The notes: a model not told the origin generated them from the sequence alone. 64,000 bases of DNA from Bacteroidales bacterium UBA3653 (GCA_002373505.1 DFKE01000017.1:62001-126000), one strand, 5' to 3'. Positions 1 through 8,229 are shown, counted from the first letter of the stretch. Translations and numbers: made by a program.

Positions 1-1
1 T

Positions 2-361
2 GGCAATAGCGTCACAAGCATTGCAGATAATGCTTTTTCATTGTGCAGCGGTTTGACCGCTATCTACAATTATGCCATTACACCGCAAGAAATAAATGCT
101 ACTGTGTTTGGAGGAAGTATTCTTGAAGTAGATAAATCAGTATGCAAACTCTATGTTCCTTCCGGTAGTATCAATGCATACAAAACAGCAGATGTATGGA
201 AAGAGTTTAGCAACATTCTGCCCATTTCACAAACTGAAGGTGTAGAGAATATATCGGCAATGAGCACTAATGCACAAAGTAGCAAGGTTGTTCGTGACGG
301 TCAAGTCCTAATCCAAAAAGGTGACAAAACCTACACCATCACAGGAGCAGAGGTGAAATAA
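2..361 (+). CDS. BspA-like leucine-rich-repeat surface protein, C-terminal end (5' truncated by window)
   Basis: The reading frame is open from base 2, so the start lies upstream. The visible part shows one BspA/LRR_5 repeat (VTSIADNAFSLCSGLTAI) and then the usual closing pattern of this family, in which a value block ends in LYVPSGSINAYKTADVW. The last 25 residues (RDGQVLIQKGDKTYTITGAE) match the short C-terminal beta motif that ends many secreted Bacteroidales proteins, resembling a shortened type IX sorting tail. BspA-like proteins are secreted or surface-attached and some bind host matrix proteins; the ligand here cannot be told. A terminator follows directly. Confidence 0.8.
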   Translation, partial: GNSVTSIADNAFSLCSGLTAIYNYAITPQEINATVFGGSILEVDKSVCKLYVPSGSINAYKTADVWKEFSNILPISQTEGVENISAMSTNAQSSKVVRDGQVLIQKGDKTYTITGAEVK

Positions 362-385
362 ACTGACCGCTGATTACTGATTACT

Positions 386-424
386 AAAAAAATCCACATT
401 TATTTGCATGTGTGGATTTTTTTT
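386..424. terminator. Bidirectional intrinsic terminator after the BspA-like gene
   Basis: Inverted repeat TCCACA (393-398) and TGTGGA (411-416), with an A-tract on the left and eight T on the right, so it can terminate in both directions. The 12-base loop contains the TTTG (403-406) that serves as the -33 element of the next promoter. Confidence 0.7.
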
Positions 425-434
425 CGTATCTTTG
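403..434 (+). promoter_or_regulatory. Bacteroidota-type promoter (TTTG, 20 nt, TATCTTTG)
   Basis: TTTG at 403-406 and TATCTTTG at 427-434, separated by 20 bases, match the -33/-7 consensus of the Bacteroidota primary sigma factor. The promoter overlaps the preceding terminator hairpin and drives the structured leader and the 559 ORF. Confidence 0.75.
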
Positions 435-558
435 CACTCGTAAATGCCTCGCCGAGATAGAGTAGGGACCATCTCGAGGTTTTACCGTATCCCGGTATAC
501 CTTATAATATACATAGTATATTATCCCGTGATTTTTAATTTTGACCGAAAAATGCACA
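435..558 (+). other. Structured leader with three consecutive hairpins
   Basis: Between the promoter and the next ATG are three inverted repeats: CGAGAT (453-458) with ATCTCG (471-476); TACCG (483-487) with CGGTA (493-497); and ATAATATAC (504-512) with GTATATTAT (516-524). Three hairpins in 80 bases is more than chance would suggest. It may be a cis-regulatory leader or a small RNA; no known riboswitch was recognised. Confidence 0.4.
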
Positions 559-933
559 ATGAAACTACTTAAAACCAAAGCCCGAAATTGCAAGATTCAC
601 CCCGTTCTCTATGATGCATATCTTACGCTTCGTCATAGGATGGGGGCTGAAATGGTGCATCGACGCCAGCGCAAATCGGTCATGTGCATCGAGGTGATTT
701 TTTATACCGATAATTTCATGATTGTTATTGGCCGTCTCAATACGCTCAAAGATGCTGAGAAATGTGGTTTTTGGATTATGTGCCGGCCGCAAACGAAAAA
801 AGGGCATACAATCTACAAGGGACATCCGGTTTTCCAACTTTTCCTGACGCCCGTGCATCCTAAAAAACAACGCGAAAAAAATACAACTATTACGTCTCTT
901 GACCAACCTGCTGCACAAGCACTTATTGCCTGA
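559..933 (+). CDS. Hypothetical protein of 124 residues, basic
   Basis: Not recognised. The ATG at 559 is preferred over the TTG at 541. The protein is rich in Lys/Arg/His and Cys, has no clear membrane segment or signal peptide, and ends 26 bases before the yceD promoter. A good promoter and a structured leader stand upstream, which supports real expression. There is also an open frame on the opposite strand (565-918), so the coding status is not certain. The gene could be a small lineage-specific Bacteroidales protein. Confidence 0.45.
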   Translation: MKLLKTKARNCKIHPVLYDAYLTLRHRMGAEMVHRRQRKSVMCIEVIFYTDNFMIVIGRLNTLKDAEKCGFWIMCRPQTKKGHTIYKGHPVFQLFLTPVHPKKQREKNTTITSLDQPAAQALIA

Positions 934-958
934 TTTTATAAAATTATTGCAAAAAAAT

Positions 959-989
959 TTGCATATTTCAAAAAAAAGCAGTACCTTTG
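959..989 (+). promoter_or_regulatory. Promoter of yceD-rpmF
   Basis: TTG at 959-961, a 20-base A-rich spacer, then TACCTTTG at 982-989. The predicted transcript starts only about 10 bases before the ATG at 1007. Nearly the same sequence recurs at 43550-43580. Confidence 0.8.
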
Positions 990-1006
990 CACCCGATTTT
1001 GCGCCT

Positions 1007-1486
1007 ATGAGCGAGCAGAGCCATTATATCATCGAACTTTCGCGCCTTCCTGTAGGCACGCATTCGTTTGATATTCAATTGGATAACGACTTCTTCGCTT
1101 CCTTGGAGAAGACCGAAATCCTGAGTGGCAACATCTCTGCTAAAGCGACGCTTAATCTCCGGGAGGAGGACTACCAGCTCAACATTGCGGTTCACGGGAC
1201 TGTTTTTGTTGTGTGTGACAGGTGCCTCGACCCAATGCCCCTTGACATAGACGACGAGCAAGAGATTTTCTCGGAGGACGAGGAGGACGAAGAAACCATA
1301 CATCGTAAATCGTCCAATCGTACTTTGGATTTATCCTGGCTCGCCTATGAGATAGTTAGTATCAATATTCCGCTCGTTCACAGTCACCAACCGGGTGAGT
1401 GCAACACGCAAATGGAACTTCTCCTCCATGATCACCTTTGTGACGAGCCGGATCCCGAAAACGATACTGACGCAGATATAGAATAA
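1007..1486 (+). CDS. yceD: DUF177 / YceD family protein
   Basis: A 159-residue DUF177 protein, the family encoded next to rpmF in most bacteria. In other bacteria YceD is linked to 23S rRNA processing and ribosome assembly. The central CDRCLDP motif is the usual DUF177 cysteine motif, followed by an acidic stretch (residues about 85-97, EEDEEDEE) and the conserved LDLSWLAYEIV segment. The frame extends upstream to 899, but the promoter at 959-989 forces the start at 1007. It is followed by rpmF, the standard pairing. Confidence 0.85.
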   Translation: MSEQSHYIIELSRLPVGTHSFDIQLDNDFFASLEKTEILSGNISAKATLNLREEDYQLNIAVHGTVFVVCDRCLDPMPLDIDDEQEIFSEDEEDEETIHRKSSNRTLDLSWLAYEIVSINIPLVHSHQPGECNTQMELLLHDHLCDEPDPENDTDADIE

Positions 1487-1533
1487 AACATTGTACAATA
1501 ATTAATCCCTCCCCGCGGCGTGGAGGTGCCGAG

Positions 1534-1567
1534 CCATATAGCCCGGCGAAAACGCCGAGCTATATGG
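1534..1567 (+). promoter_or_regulatory. Hairpin enclosing the rpmF start codon
   Basis: CCATATAGC (1534-1542) pairs with GCTATATGG (1559-1567), enclosing an inner stem CGGCG (1544-1548) / CGCCG (1553-1557) with an AAAA loop. The rpmF ATG (1564-1566) is inside the right arm, so folding would hide the start codon. This could couple rpmF translation to yceD or allow feedback by L32, which is inference. Confidence 0.5.
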
Positions 1568-1746
1568 CACATCCTAAAAGAAGACAATCGCACACCAGAC
1601 AAGCGAAACGTCGTACCCATGACGTAGTGAAAGCTCCTACGCTGGCTACATGCCCGAACTGTGGCGCTCTTCACATCTACCACACCGTTTGCCCGTCTTG
1701 CGGCTACTATCGTGGTAAACTGGCTATCGAGCAAGCTGAGGCTTGA
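1564..1746 (+). CDS. rpmF: 50S ribosomal protein L32
   Basis: A 60-residue L32 protein of the large ribosomal subunit. It begins MAHPKRRQSHTRQAKRRTHD, typical of the family, and has the zinc-ribbon cysteines CPNC (residues about 31-34) and CPSC (44-47). It lies downstream of yceD, as in most bacteria. Its start codon is inside a perfect hairpin (1534-1567). The gene is complete and ordinary in length. Confidence 0.97.
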   Translation: MAHPKRRQSHTRQAKRRTHDVVKAPTLATCPNCGALHIYHTVCPSCGYYRGKLAIEQAEA

Positions 1747-1895
1747 TCAATCGGAAAGGTGAAAAATGAAAGGTGAAAGGAATAGTTTTTCCTTTTGCCT
1801 TTTTACCTTACTTATATAACGCGTACGTGAGTACGCACGTGACCCGAGAGGGCCACTCTGGAAATTCAAAATTAAAAATTCAAAATTCTAAATTG
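1747..1895 (+). other. Intergenic spacer with low-complexity words and one hairpin
   Basis: No gene seen. The left half has repeated GGTGAAA words, the right half repeated AAAATTC words. A perfect hairpin GCGTAC-GTGA-GTACGC lies at 1821-1836, with a weaker CCC-GAGA-GGG next to it, resembling the hairpin strings described elsewhere in the window. Confidence 0.5.
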
Positions 1896-2909
1896 ATGTA
1901 CAACAACAATTCCAACAATGAAGGTGAGCGTCGCCCGAGACCGCGTTTTCACCGTGAAGGGACAGAGCGCTCGGCTCGTCCTCGTTTTACCAGAGACGGA
2001 GAAGCCCGTCCGCATTTTACCCGTGACGGTGAGGCCCGTCCGCATTTTACCCGTGACGGCGAAGCCCGTCCGCAACGTCCTTACGGCGAGCGCGCAGAGC
2101 GTCCTAACCGCCCGTTCGGAGGTAAACCTAAACGTAACCCCGGAGTCTATTCCGGTCATAAACAGCAAGTCTATCGTGAGCAACATGAGGATCCGACAAA
2201 ACCGATCCGTCTCAATAAATACCTCGCTAATGCAGGTATCTGTTCCCGTCGCGAGGCAGATGATTTTATCCAGGCAGGTGTGATTACCGTCAATGGCGAG
2301 ACCGTGGACAATCTGGGCGCTAAAGTGCTGCCGACGGATGATGTCCGTTTCCATGACCAGCCTGTCCGCCGTGAGCGCAAGGTATATATCCTTCTCAACA
2401 AACCGAAGAATACTGTCACCACCACCGATGATCCGCAAGAGCGTCACACGGTGATCGATATCGTCCGCAATGCATGTGCAGAACGTATCTATCCGGTTGG
2501 CCGTCTGGACAGAAACACTACCGGTGTCCTTCTGCTCACTAATGACGGAGACCTGGCAGCCAAACTGACTCACCCGAAGTTCCATAAGAAGAAGATCTAT
2601 GCCGTTACGCTGGATCATGAACTGGACGAAGTGGATGAAGCGATCATCCGTGCCGGTGTAGTACTGGATGACGAGCGCATCATCCCTGATGCCTTGGAGT
2701 TCCCGAAAGCCGACCGCAAGCATATTGGTCTGGAGATCCACTCCGGTCAAAACCGCGTTGTGCGCCGCATATTCGAGAAAGTAGGGTACAAGGTAGTGAA
2801 CCTCGACCGCGTTTCTTTTGCCGGTCTGACCAAGAAGAATGTAGGCCGCGGCAAATGGCGTTTCCTGACTCCGAAAGAGGTTGCTTTCCTCCAGATGGGA
2901 CAGTTTTAA
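1896..2909 (+). CDS. rluB: rRNA large-subunit pseudouridine synthase, RluB/RsuA family
   Basis: Converts a uridine in rRNA to pseudouridine. The protein has 337 residues: a basic low-complexity tail (1-100), an S4 RNA-binding domain (about 103-150, IRLNKYLANAGICSRREAD) and the RsuA/RluB catalytic domain. The catalytic Asp is D205 in GRLDRNTTG, and the C-terminal GQNRVVRRIF motif is present. The N-terminal tail contains three near-identical 10-residue repeats, FTRDGEARP(H/Q), at 31-60; such Arg-rich tails are common on Bacteroidetes members of the family. The ATG at 1896 is chosen over the upstream GTG at 1773, whose added sequence is intergenic low-complexity DNA. Whether RluB or the related RluE/F subgroup is uncertain. 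Confidence 0.88.
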   Translation: MYNNNSNNEGERRPRPRFHREGTERSARPRFTRDGEARPHFTRDGEARPHFTRDGEARPQRPYGERAERPNRPFGGKPKRNPGVYSGHKQQVYREQHEDPTKPIRLNKYLANAGICSRREADDFIQAGVITVNGETVDNLGAKVLPTDDVRFHDQPVRRERKVYILLNKPKNTVTTTDDPQERHTVIDIVRNACAERIYPVGRLDRNTTGVLLLTNDGDLAAKLTHPKFHKKKIYAVTLDHELDEVDEAIIRAGVVLDDERIIPDALEFPKADRKHIGLEIHSGQNRVVRRIFEKVGYKVVNLDRVSFAGLTKKNVGRGKWRFLTPKEVAFLQMGQF

Positions 2910-2942
2910 TTGGAAGATTTGAGGATTTGAAGATTCGGTGAT

Positions 2943-5900
2943 TTGAAACGCAGTGTTCATTACATATTATTTTTTGTCACTCTTGCTCTGACGGTCGCTG
3001 CCGGCATTTTGATGCTACATGTCAACGTCAATGCGGACATGACCAAATATCTGCCGGACGACTCCCAGATGAAGAGCGGTCTGGAGATTGTTACATCCGA
3101 GTTCGGATCGTCTGCCCAAATGTCAGGATCCGACGTACATGTGATGTTTGAGGGGCTGCGGCCGAATGAGATTTCCGGTATCCGGACTCTGTTGGACGGC
3201 TATCCGGATGTGCAGGGTGTATCGTTCCGGTATTCGTCGGATAGCACCCATGCAGTCTTCGATCTGGATGTGCCGAAATCGGTTGACCAGAAAGCGCTGG
3301 GCAAACAGATCAGTGCGCGATTCGGCGGCAACTGCGTCGTAGAGACCAGCCAGGATGGCGCCACACCGCCTATTTCTGTGATTATCATCGCTGCGGTGAT
3401 GATCATGCTGGTGCTCTTTGTCATGGCGCAGTCCTGGTTCGAACCCGTTGTGATCCTTATTACTGCCGGATTGGCTATTGTGCTCAATATGGGTACCAAT
3501 GCCTTCCTGCCTTCCGTTTCGATCACCACCAATTTTATCGGTTCTATCCTGCAGGCGGTGCTCTCGCTTGATTATTGCATCGTCCTTCTCAACCGCTACC
3601 GTCAGGAACAGGATGAACATACAGACCGGCGGACAGCCGTTCTGGCGGCAAACAGGGCGATCAAGAAAGCAGCGCCGTCTATCCTCTCCTCGGCTTTGAC
3701 GACGGTAGTAGGACTACTGATGCTCTGTTTCATGCGTCTTAAGATAGGTGCAGATATGGGTATCGTGCTGGCTAAGGGTGTTGTCTGCTCGCTGATCTGC
3801 ACCTTCACCGCTATGCCGGCTCTCATGCTCCTCTTCCGCCGTACGATCAATGCAACGGCGAAGAAAGCCTATGTGCCGCCGACGGACGGTCTGGCTCGGT
3901 TCGTTGCACGCCACAAACTGCCCATGGCAGTGGGAGCGGTCATGCTGTTTTTCGGGTCGTGGTATTTTTCCCGGCAGACAACCATCTTCTTCTCCGCTGA
4001 GTCGGAATCGAAGATAGAGGAGATTTTCCCTTCTCCTAATCCTTTTGTTCTGGTTTACGACACCCGTGACGAGGACTCTATCTATCCGCTGGTTGACAGC
4101 CTGATGGCGCAGCCCGGCATCCAGTCTGTTATCTCGTATCCTACGCTGATGAGCCAGCCTCTTACTCCGGCCGAGATGGCAACGCACGTACGTTCGCTGC
4201 TCACCGACTTCAAGGATTTCATGCCGGAAGGAACGACTGTTCCGCCGGAGGTTCTGGATATGCTCAATCCGGAGATAATGGAGTTGCTTTATTATATGCG
4301 GTCCAAAGATTCGGTGGAGAACAAGATGGCTTTCCCCGATCTGGCGAAGTTCCTGCATACGAACGTGGCAACCAATCCGCTCTTCTCGTCCTATCTGGAT
4401 GAGGATATGAAAAAGCAGGTTGAGATGCTTCAATCGATGCTTGACGTAGAGCCGGAGAAAAAAGCTCCGCTCCATAGCGAAACTCCGAACAAACCGGAGG
4501 CTGTCAAACAGGATGCAGCTAAACAGGACGCTGTTAGACAGGACTCAAGTCCGCTTAACAATGAACCCTTTGTACAGCCCGTAGAGACGATAGCGCCTAT
4601 TACCCATGACCCGTCTCCCATCACCGAAATAGACACGGTGGAAATACCTTCCATGCAGATTGATAAGATCTATCTGGTTCCTTTTATCGAGCGTCTCAAT
4701 GCCACCCAGACCTCCGCTATCTCGGTCGAGATGCGCAAACTGACAGACACGATGGCTATACGGTTGCCTATGTCCGTATCGGAGATGTCTGTCTTCATCG
4801 GCTCTACGCCTATCCAGACCCGTCTCGTTTACGGCTATGCTCCCGGAAAGGCGAAGAAACTGTCTCCGCTTCAGTATGTCCATCTGCTGGTGGATGATCT
4901 GTTCAAGCGTCCGGGACTGGCAGGTATGATCTCGGAAGAACAACGTACGCTTCTGGGCCAACGCGCCTATCTCATGGATCTGGCGGATGCCAATGCTCTG
5001 CTGACGCCGGAGGAACTGAATATCCTCCTTCGTGCTTTTGGAATCCAGGATCTCACGGACGACGAGTTGCTGGCGATCGCTTATCCTCCGGAGAAACCCA
5101 AGCAGATAACAGCTACTTCGCCGAGCGAACTGAATACGGAAGCCATCATCCAATCGATAGCGGATATCCAGCTCTCGCTTCATAGTACCGATACCGCCCG
5201 TGCAAAGAACAGCGGGGCACAAAATGTACAGCCGCAACCTGCTACGCCTAAACGCAAAGCCCCTTCACGCGCTGACCAGCAGGCGGAACTGTTTACCGAA
5301 CTTATGTTCTCCGGCGAGACCTATACGCCGGACCAGATGGCTTCCAAACTGGACAAGCTGATGAAGCTCTCCAATGTGAAATCCGACCCCGTTACGCCGG
5401 CTCAGATGTCGCTCTTGTATGACTATTATGCTGCTACGAACAGCTCTTGCGACACGCTTCGGGCGGGATTCGGACAATTATTGAACTATATCTGTGATAC
5501 ACTGGTTTATGATCCGAGATTGGCGGATGTACTCCCTGACACGATAGGAGAACAGGCTACCCACGTCAAAGCGCAGATAGCCGACGGGCTGGGGCAGTTA
5601 AGAAAAGAGAAACATTCGCTTCTGGTTGTTCTCTCGTCCTTACCGAAAGAGTCGCAGGAGACGTATGATTTCGTAGATACACTGACGGCACTGGCGGATG
5701 CGCGATTGCCGCACGAGCATTATTATGTGGGCGAATCGGTGATGTACGCCGAGATGCGTGCCGGATTTGACCATGAGATGAATGTGGTGTCGCTTCTGAC
5801 AATCCTTTCTATCTTCCTTATCGTTGCGCTTACCTTCCGTTCGGTCATTGTACCAACTATCCTGGTGGTAACGGTGATGAGCGCAGTGTATGTCAATGTG

Positions 5901-6290
5901 GTGGTAGCCGGTCTTTTCTCCGGTCAGATGCTTTATCTGGCATACCTGATTGTGCAGGCAATCCTGATGGGTGCCACCATCGATTATGGTATCCTCTTTG
6001 CTAACTATTACCGCGAGAACCGCAAGACCATGCTGCCAGTAGATGCCGTTTGTGCGGCTTACAGAGGCTCTATACGAACGATTCTTACTTCCGGTCTGAT
6101 TATGGTGATCGGCCCCGGAGTGATGGCGCTGGCTGTGGATGATCTGATGATATCGAATATAGTAGGATGTCTGGCGGTAGGCGCTTTCATGGCTATCGTG
6201 CTGACGCTTACCGTTGTGCCGGCTGTTCTGGTTGCATTGGATAAATGGGTGGTGTACGGTAAGAAAAACAGATACACCGGCGAAGAATAA
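2943..6290 (+). CDS. MMPL/RND-superfamily exporter
   Basis: An inner-membrane transporter of 1,115 residues, expected to use proton-motive force. The substrate is unknown; relatives export lipids or hydrophobic compounds. The first helix (residues about 5-25) is followed by a small periplasmic domain, a membrane block (about 140-300) with the RND-like segment LSLDYCIVLLNRYRQE, another helix near 325, a very long periplasmic domain (about 350-960), and a second membrane block (about 965-1105) with the matching GATIDYGILFANYYRENR. The large domain includes a Pro/Gln/Asp-rich linker (about 500-560). The only in-frame start after the upstream stop is TTG at 2943, which gives a proper N-terminal helix. 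No partner gene is adjacent. Confidence 0.8.
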   Translation: MKRSVHYILFFVTLALTVAAGILMLHVNVNADMTKYLPDDSQMKSGLEIVTSEFGSSAQMSGSDVHVMFEGLRPNEISGIRTLLDGYPDVQGVSFRYSSDSTHAVFDLDVPKSVDQKALGKQISARFGGNCVVETSQDGATPPISVIIIAAVMIMLVLFVMAQSWFEPVVILITAGLAIVLNMGTNAFLPSVSITTNFIGSILQAVLSLDYCIVLLNRYRQEQDEHTDRRTAVLAANRAIKKAAPSILSSALTTVVGLLMLCFMRLKIGADMGIVLAKGVVCSLICTFTAMPALMLLFRRTINATAKKAYVPPTDGLARFVARHKLPMAVGAVMLFFGSWYFSRQTTIFFSAESESKIEEIFPSPNPFVLVYDTRDEDSIYPLVDSLMAQPGIQSVISYPTLMSQPLTPAEMATHVRSLLTDFKDFMPEGTTVPPEVLDMLNPEIMELLYYMRSKDSVENKMAFPDLAKFLHTNVATNPLFSSYLDEDMKKQVEMLQSMLDVEPEKKAPLHSETPNKPEAVKQDAAKQDAVRQDSSPLNNEPFVQPVETIAPITHDPSPITEIDTVEIPSMQIDKIYLVPFIERLNATQTSAISVEMRKLTDTMAIRLPMSVSEMSVFIGSTPIQTRLVYGYAPGKAKKLSPLQYVHLLVDDLFKRPGLAGMISEEQRTLLGQRAYLMDLADANALLTPEELNILLRAFGIQDLTDDELLAIAYPPEKPKQITATSPSELNTEAIIQSIADIQLSLHSTDTARAKNSGAQNVQPQPATPKRKAPSRADQQAELFTELMFSGETYTPDQMASKLDKLMKLSNVKSDPVTPAQMSLLYDYYAATNSSCDTLRAGFGQLLNYICDTLVYDPRLADVLPDTIGEQATHVKAQIADGLGQLRKEKHSLLVVLSSLPKESQETYDFVDTLTALADARLPHEHYYVGESVMYAEMRAGFDHEMNVVSLLTILSIFLIVALTFRSVIVPTILVVTVMSAVYVNVVVAGLFSGQMLYLAYLIVQAILMGATIDYGILFANYYRENRKTMLPVDAVCAAYRGSIRTILTSGLIMVIGPGVMALAVDDLMISNIVGCLAVGAFMAIVLTLTVVPAVLVALDKWVVYGKKNRYTGEE

Positions 6291-6298
6291 TTATCTAT

Positions 6299-6338
6299 CG
6301 GCATGAGCCGAAGCAATCGCCCATAGGGCGAAGCAATT
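6299..6338 (+). repeat. Two-unit hairpin string with AAGCAAT linker
   Basis: CGGC-ATGA-GCCG (6299-6310), linker AAGCAAT, CGCCC-ATA-GGGCG (6318-6330), linker AAGCAATT. The stems differ in sequence but both pair perfectly, while the linker is constant. It sits between the exporter and the first permease. Confidence 0.6.
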
Positions 6339-6352
6339 ATAAATTATAAATT

Positions 6353-7207
6353 GTGAGTTCGCAGAACGAACATTGGGACATAGAGATCACCCCGCGGGAC
6401 AAACTGCTGGCGGTTGATTGGAAAGAGCTATGGCGGTATCGCGATATGTTCGTGCTCTTCGTAGCGCGTAATTTCCGCGTGGCGTACAAGCAGACCATCC
6501 TCGGTCCGTTGTGGTTTATCATCACGCCGGTCCTTTCTGTTATTGTCTATGCCACGGTCTTTGGCGGAATAGCTAATATCCCTACGGATGGTATCCCGCC
6601 TATCTTGTTCTATCTGCTGGGAATATCCGTCTGGGGGTATTTCTCGTCCTGTCTCAGTGCAACGTCCAACTCGTTCGTTTCGAACGCAGATATCTTCGGC
6701 AAAGTCTATTTCCCGCGGATTATCATGCCGTTGGTGGCAGTGACAACCAATCTTCTCTCTCTGGCTATCCAGCTTGCTATCTTTGCGGCGTTCTATATCT
6801 ATTACGCTGCTACGGGAACAGAACTGGTGGTTCATTGGCAGATAGTTCTTTTCCCGTTCCTGATCATCCTGTTAGCGCTGATGGCAGTGGGGTTCGGAAT
6901 GATCTTCTCGTCTATGACTACCAAATACCGGGATCTGCAGATCATGCTCAATAAGATCATCTCTCTCTGGGTGTATATCACGCCGGTGATTTATCCGCTG
7001 AGTATGGTTACGAATGAGAAACTGCATCTGGCAATGAGTCTTAATCCTGTTACCCCGGTGATGGAGGCAATCAAATACTCGCTGTTGGGACAAGGTCAGT
7101 TCTCCTGGCTCTGGCTATGCTATAGCGCGGTTTTCACCTTCATCCTCCTTATCTTCGGCCTCATGCTCTTTAATAAAGTACAAAAATCGTTCATGGATAC
7201 GGTGTAG
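6353..7207 (+). CDS. wzm: ABC-2 type polysaccharide export permease (copy 1)
   Basis: Inner-membrane permease of the Wzm/TagG family, 284 residues, which exports lipid-linked polysaccharide across the inner membrane with a Wzt ATPase. It shows the typical N-terminal ELWRYRDMFVLFVARNFRVAYKQTILGPLW region (here abbreviated by position 25-55), about six membrane helices, and the loop SSMTTKYRDL near residue 183. GTG start at 6353; no ATG is available upstream. It is clearly paralogous to the next gene, while the only ATPase is at 13151. The two permeases may form a heterodimer. Confidence 0.88.
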   Translation: MSSQNEHWDIEITPRDKLLAVDWKELWRYRDMFVLFVARNFRVAYKQTILGPLWFIITPVLSVIVYATVFGGIANIPTDGIPPILFYLLGISVWGYFSSCLSATSNSFVSNADIFGKVYFPRIIMPLVAVTTNLLSLAIQLAIFAAFYIYYAATGTELVVHWQIVLFPFLIILLALMAVGFGMIFSSMTTKYRDLQIMLNKIISLWVYITPVIYPLSMVTNEKLHLAMSLNPVTPVMEAIKYSLLGQGQFSWLWLCYSAVFTFILLIFGLMLFNKVQKSFMDTV

Positions 7208-7359
7208 CCAGAGGCTACAATGTTGCACTTTTAGTGCCAATGTTTGAATGCTACGCCTCCGGCGTAATGATCATAATAAAAATATAACCCATCATTAAGC
7301 TCTTTAGAGCATCATTAAACTGCGAAGCAGTATCATTAAGCGGCTTGCCGCATCATTAA
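7204..7359 (+). repeat. Six-unit string of mini-hairpins with constant linkers
   Basis: Six perfect hairpins lie in a row: GTAGCC-AGA-GGCTAC (7204-7218), GCACT-TTT-AGTGC (7225-7237), TACGCC-TCC-GGCGTA (7252-7266), GCTCT-TT-AGAGC (7299-7310), ACTGC-GAA-GCAGT (7319-7331) and GCGGC-TT-GCCGC (7340-7351). The last three are each flanked by the identical linker ATCATTAA, present four times; the first two are followed by AATGTT-type linkers. Stem sequences all differ. It starts inside the stop codon of the first permease and ends just before the second. Confidence 0.75.
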
Positions 7360-7371
7360 AGAAATATCGTT

Positions 7372-8229
7372 TTGAAGCAAAGCGAAGAGACATATTTTAA
7401 TACCGTTATAACGCCGCAAAGTTTTGCTCGCGGACTTGGCCTGCGCGAGTTGTGGCAGAAACGCTACCTGATCTGGCTGTTTATCAAACGTGACATCACG
7501 GTCCAGTTCAAGCAGACGATTTTCGGCATGGGGTGGTATTTTATCTCGCCTCTCTTCTCGATGTTTATGTATATCATCGTCTTTGGCAGGATAGCAGGAA
7601 TACCTACGGATGACATCCCGCAGCCGGTGTTCTATTTGTCGGGTATATGTCTCTGGGAGTATTTCTCTGAATGTCTTACAGCCGTTTCCAATACTTTCCA
7701 AAGCAATGCCGGATTGTTCGGCAAAGTCTATTTCCCGCGGCTGGTATCGCCGGTCTCAGTGGTGATATCCAAGATGTTCCGTTTTTCGCTCCAACTGGGA
7801 ACGTTTATCATCGTCTATCTGCTTTTCCTTTTCAAAGGCGTGAACCTTTGTCCTACATGGTATCTGTTGCTTTTCCCGGTGTTGGTCTTCATGATCCAAT
7901 GTCTGGCATTAGGTCTCGGACTCATCATCTCTTCGCTTACAACGAAATACAAAGATCTTGTTAACTTCTTCGGCGTCTTCGTTTCTCTTTGGATGTACGC
8001 AACGCCTATCGTTTATCCGCTTAGTTACGTCACCAATCCGACGCTGCACAAGATCATGCTCTTCAACCCCATGACGGCTATCATTGAGACCTTCAAATAC
8101 GGAGCTTACGGAGCCGGCGAATTCTCATGGACATCCCTCGGATATAGTGCAGTAATCATTTTTGTCCTCCTTTTTATCGGTATTGCGATGTTCAACCGCA
8201 AGCAGAAATACTTTATCGACACAATATAA
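7372..8229 (+). CDS. wzm: ABC-2 type polysaccharide export permease (copy 2)
   Basis: A second Wzm/TagG-family permease, 285 residues, colinear with the preceding one. Shared blocks include GKVYFPR (about residue 115) and SSLTTKYKDL (about 185), and both end in a short basic tail (FNRKQKYFIDTI). Start is TTG at 7372, just after a hairpin string. Possessing two diverged permeases and one ATPase suggests either a heterodimeric channel or two export routes sharing an ATPase. The family fixes the role in polysaccharide export; the partner choice is inference. Confidence 0.88.
   Translation: MKQSEETYFNTVITPQSFARGLGLRELWQKRYLIWLFIKRDITVQFKQTIFGMGWYFISPLFSMFMYIIVFGRIAGIPTDDIPQPVFYLSGICLWEYFSECLTAVSNTFQSNAGLFGKVYFPRLVSPVSVVISKMFRFSLQLGTFIIVYLLFLFKGVNLCPTWYLLLFPVLVFMIQCLALGLGLIISSLTTKYKDLVNFFGVFVSLWMYATPIVYPLSYVTNPTLHKIMLFNPMTAIIETFKYGAYGAGEFSWTSLGYSAVIIFVLLFIGIAMFNRKQKYFIDTI

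Noticed and set aside
1872..2960. Long open frame (362 codons) on the minus strand across rluB
   Set aside because: It mirrors the pseudouridine synthase and shows no domain; the plus-strand gene has S4 and catalytic motifs.
7291..7359. Regularly spaced repeats that could suggest a CRISPR array
   Set aside because: The repeat is only 8 bases (ATCATTAA) and the spacers are 12-13 base palindromes; no cas genes are nearby.
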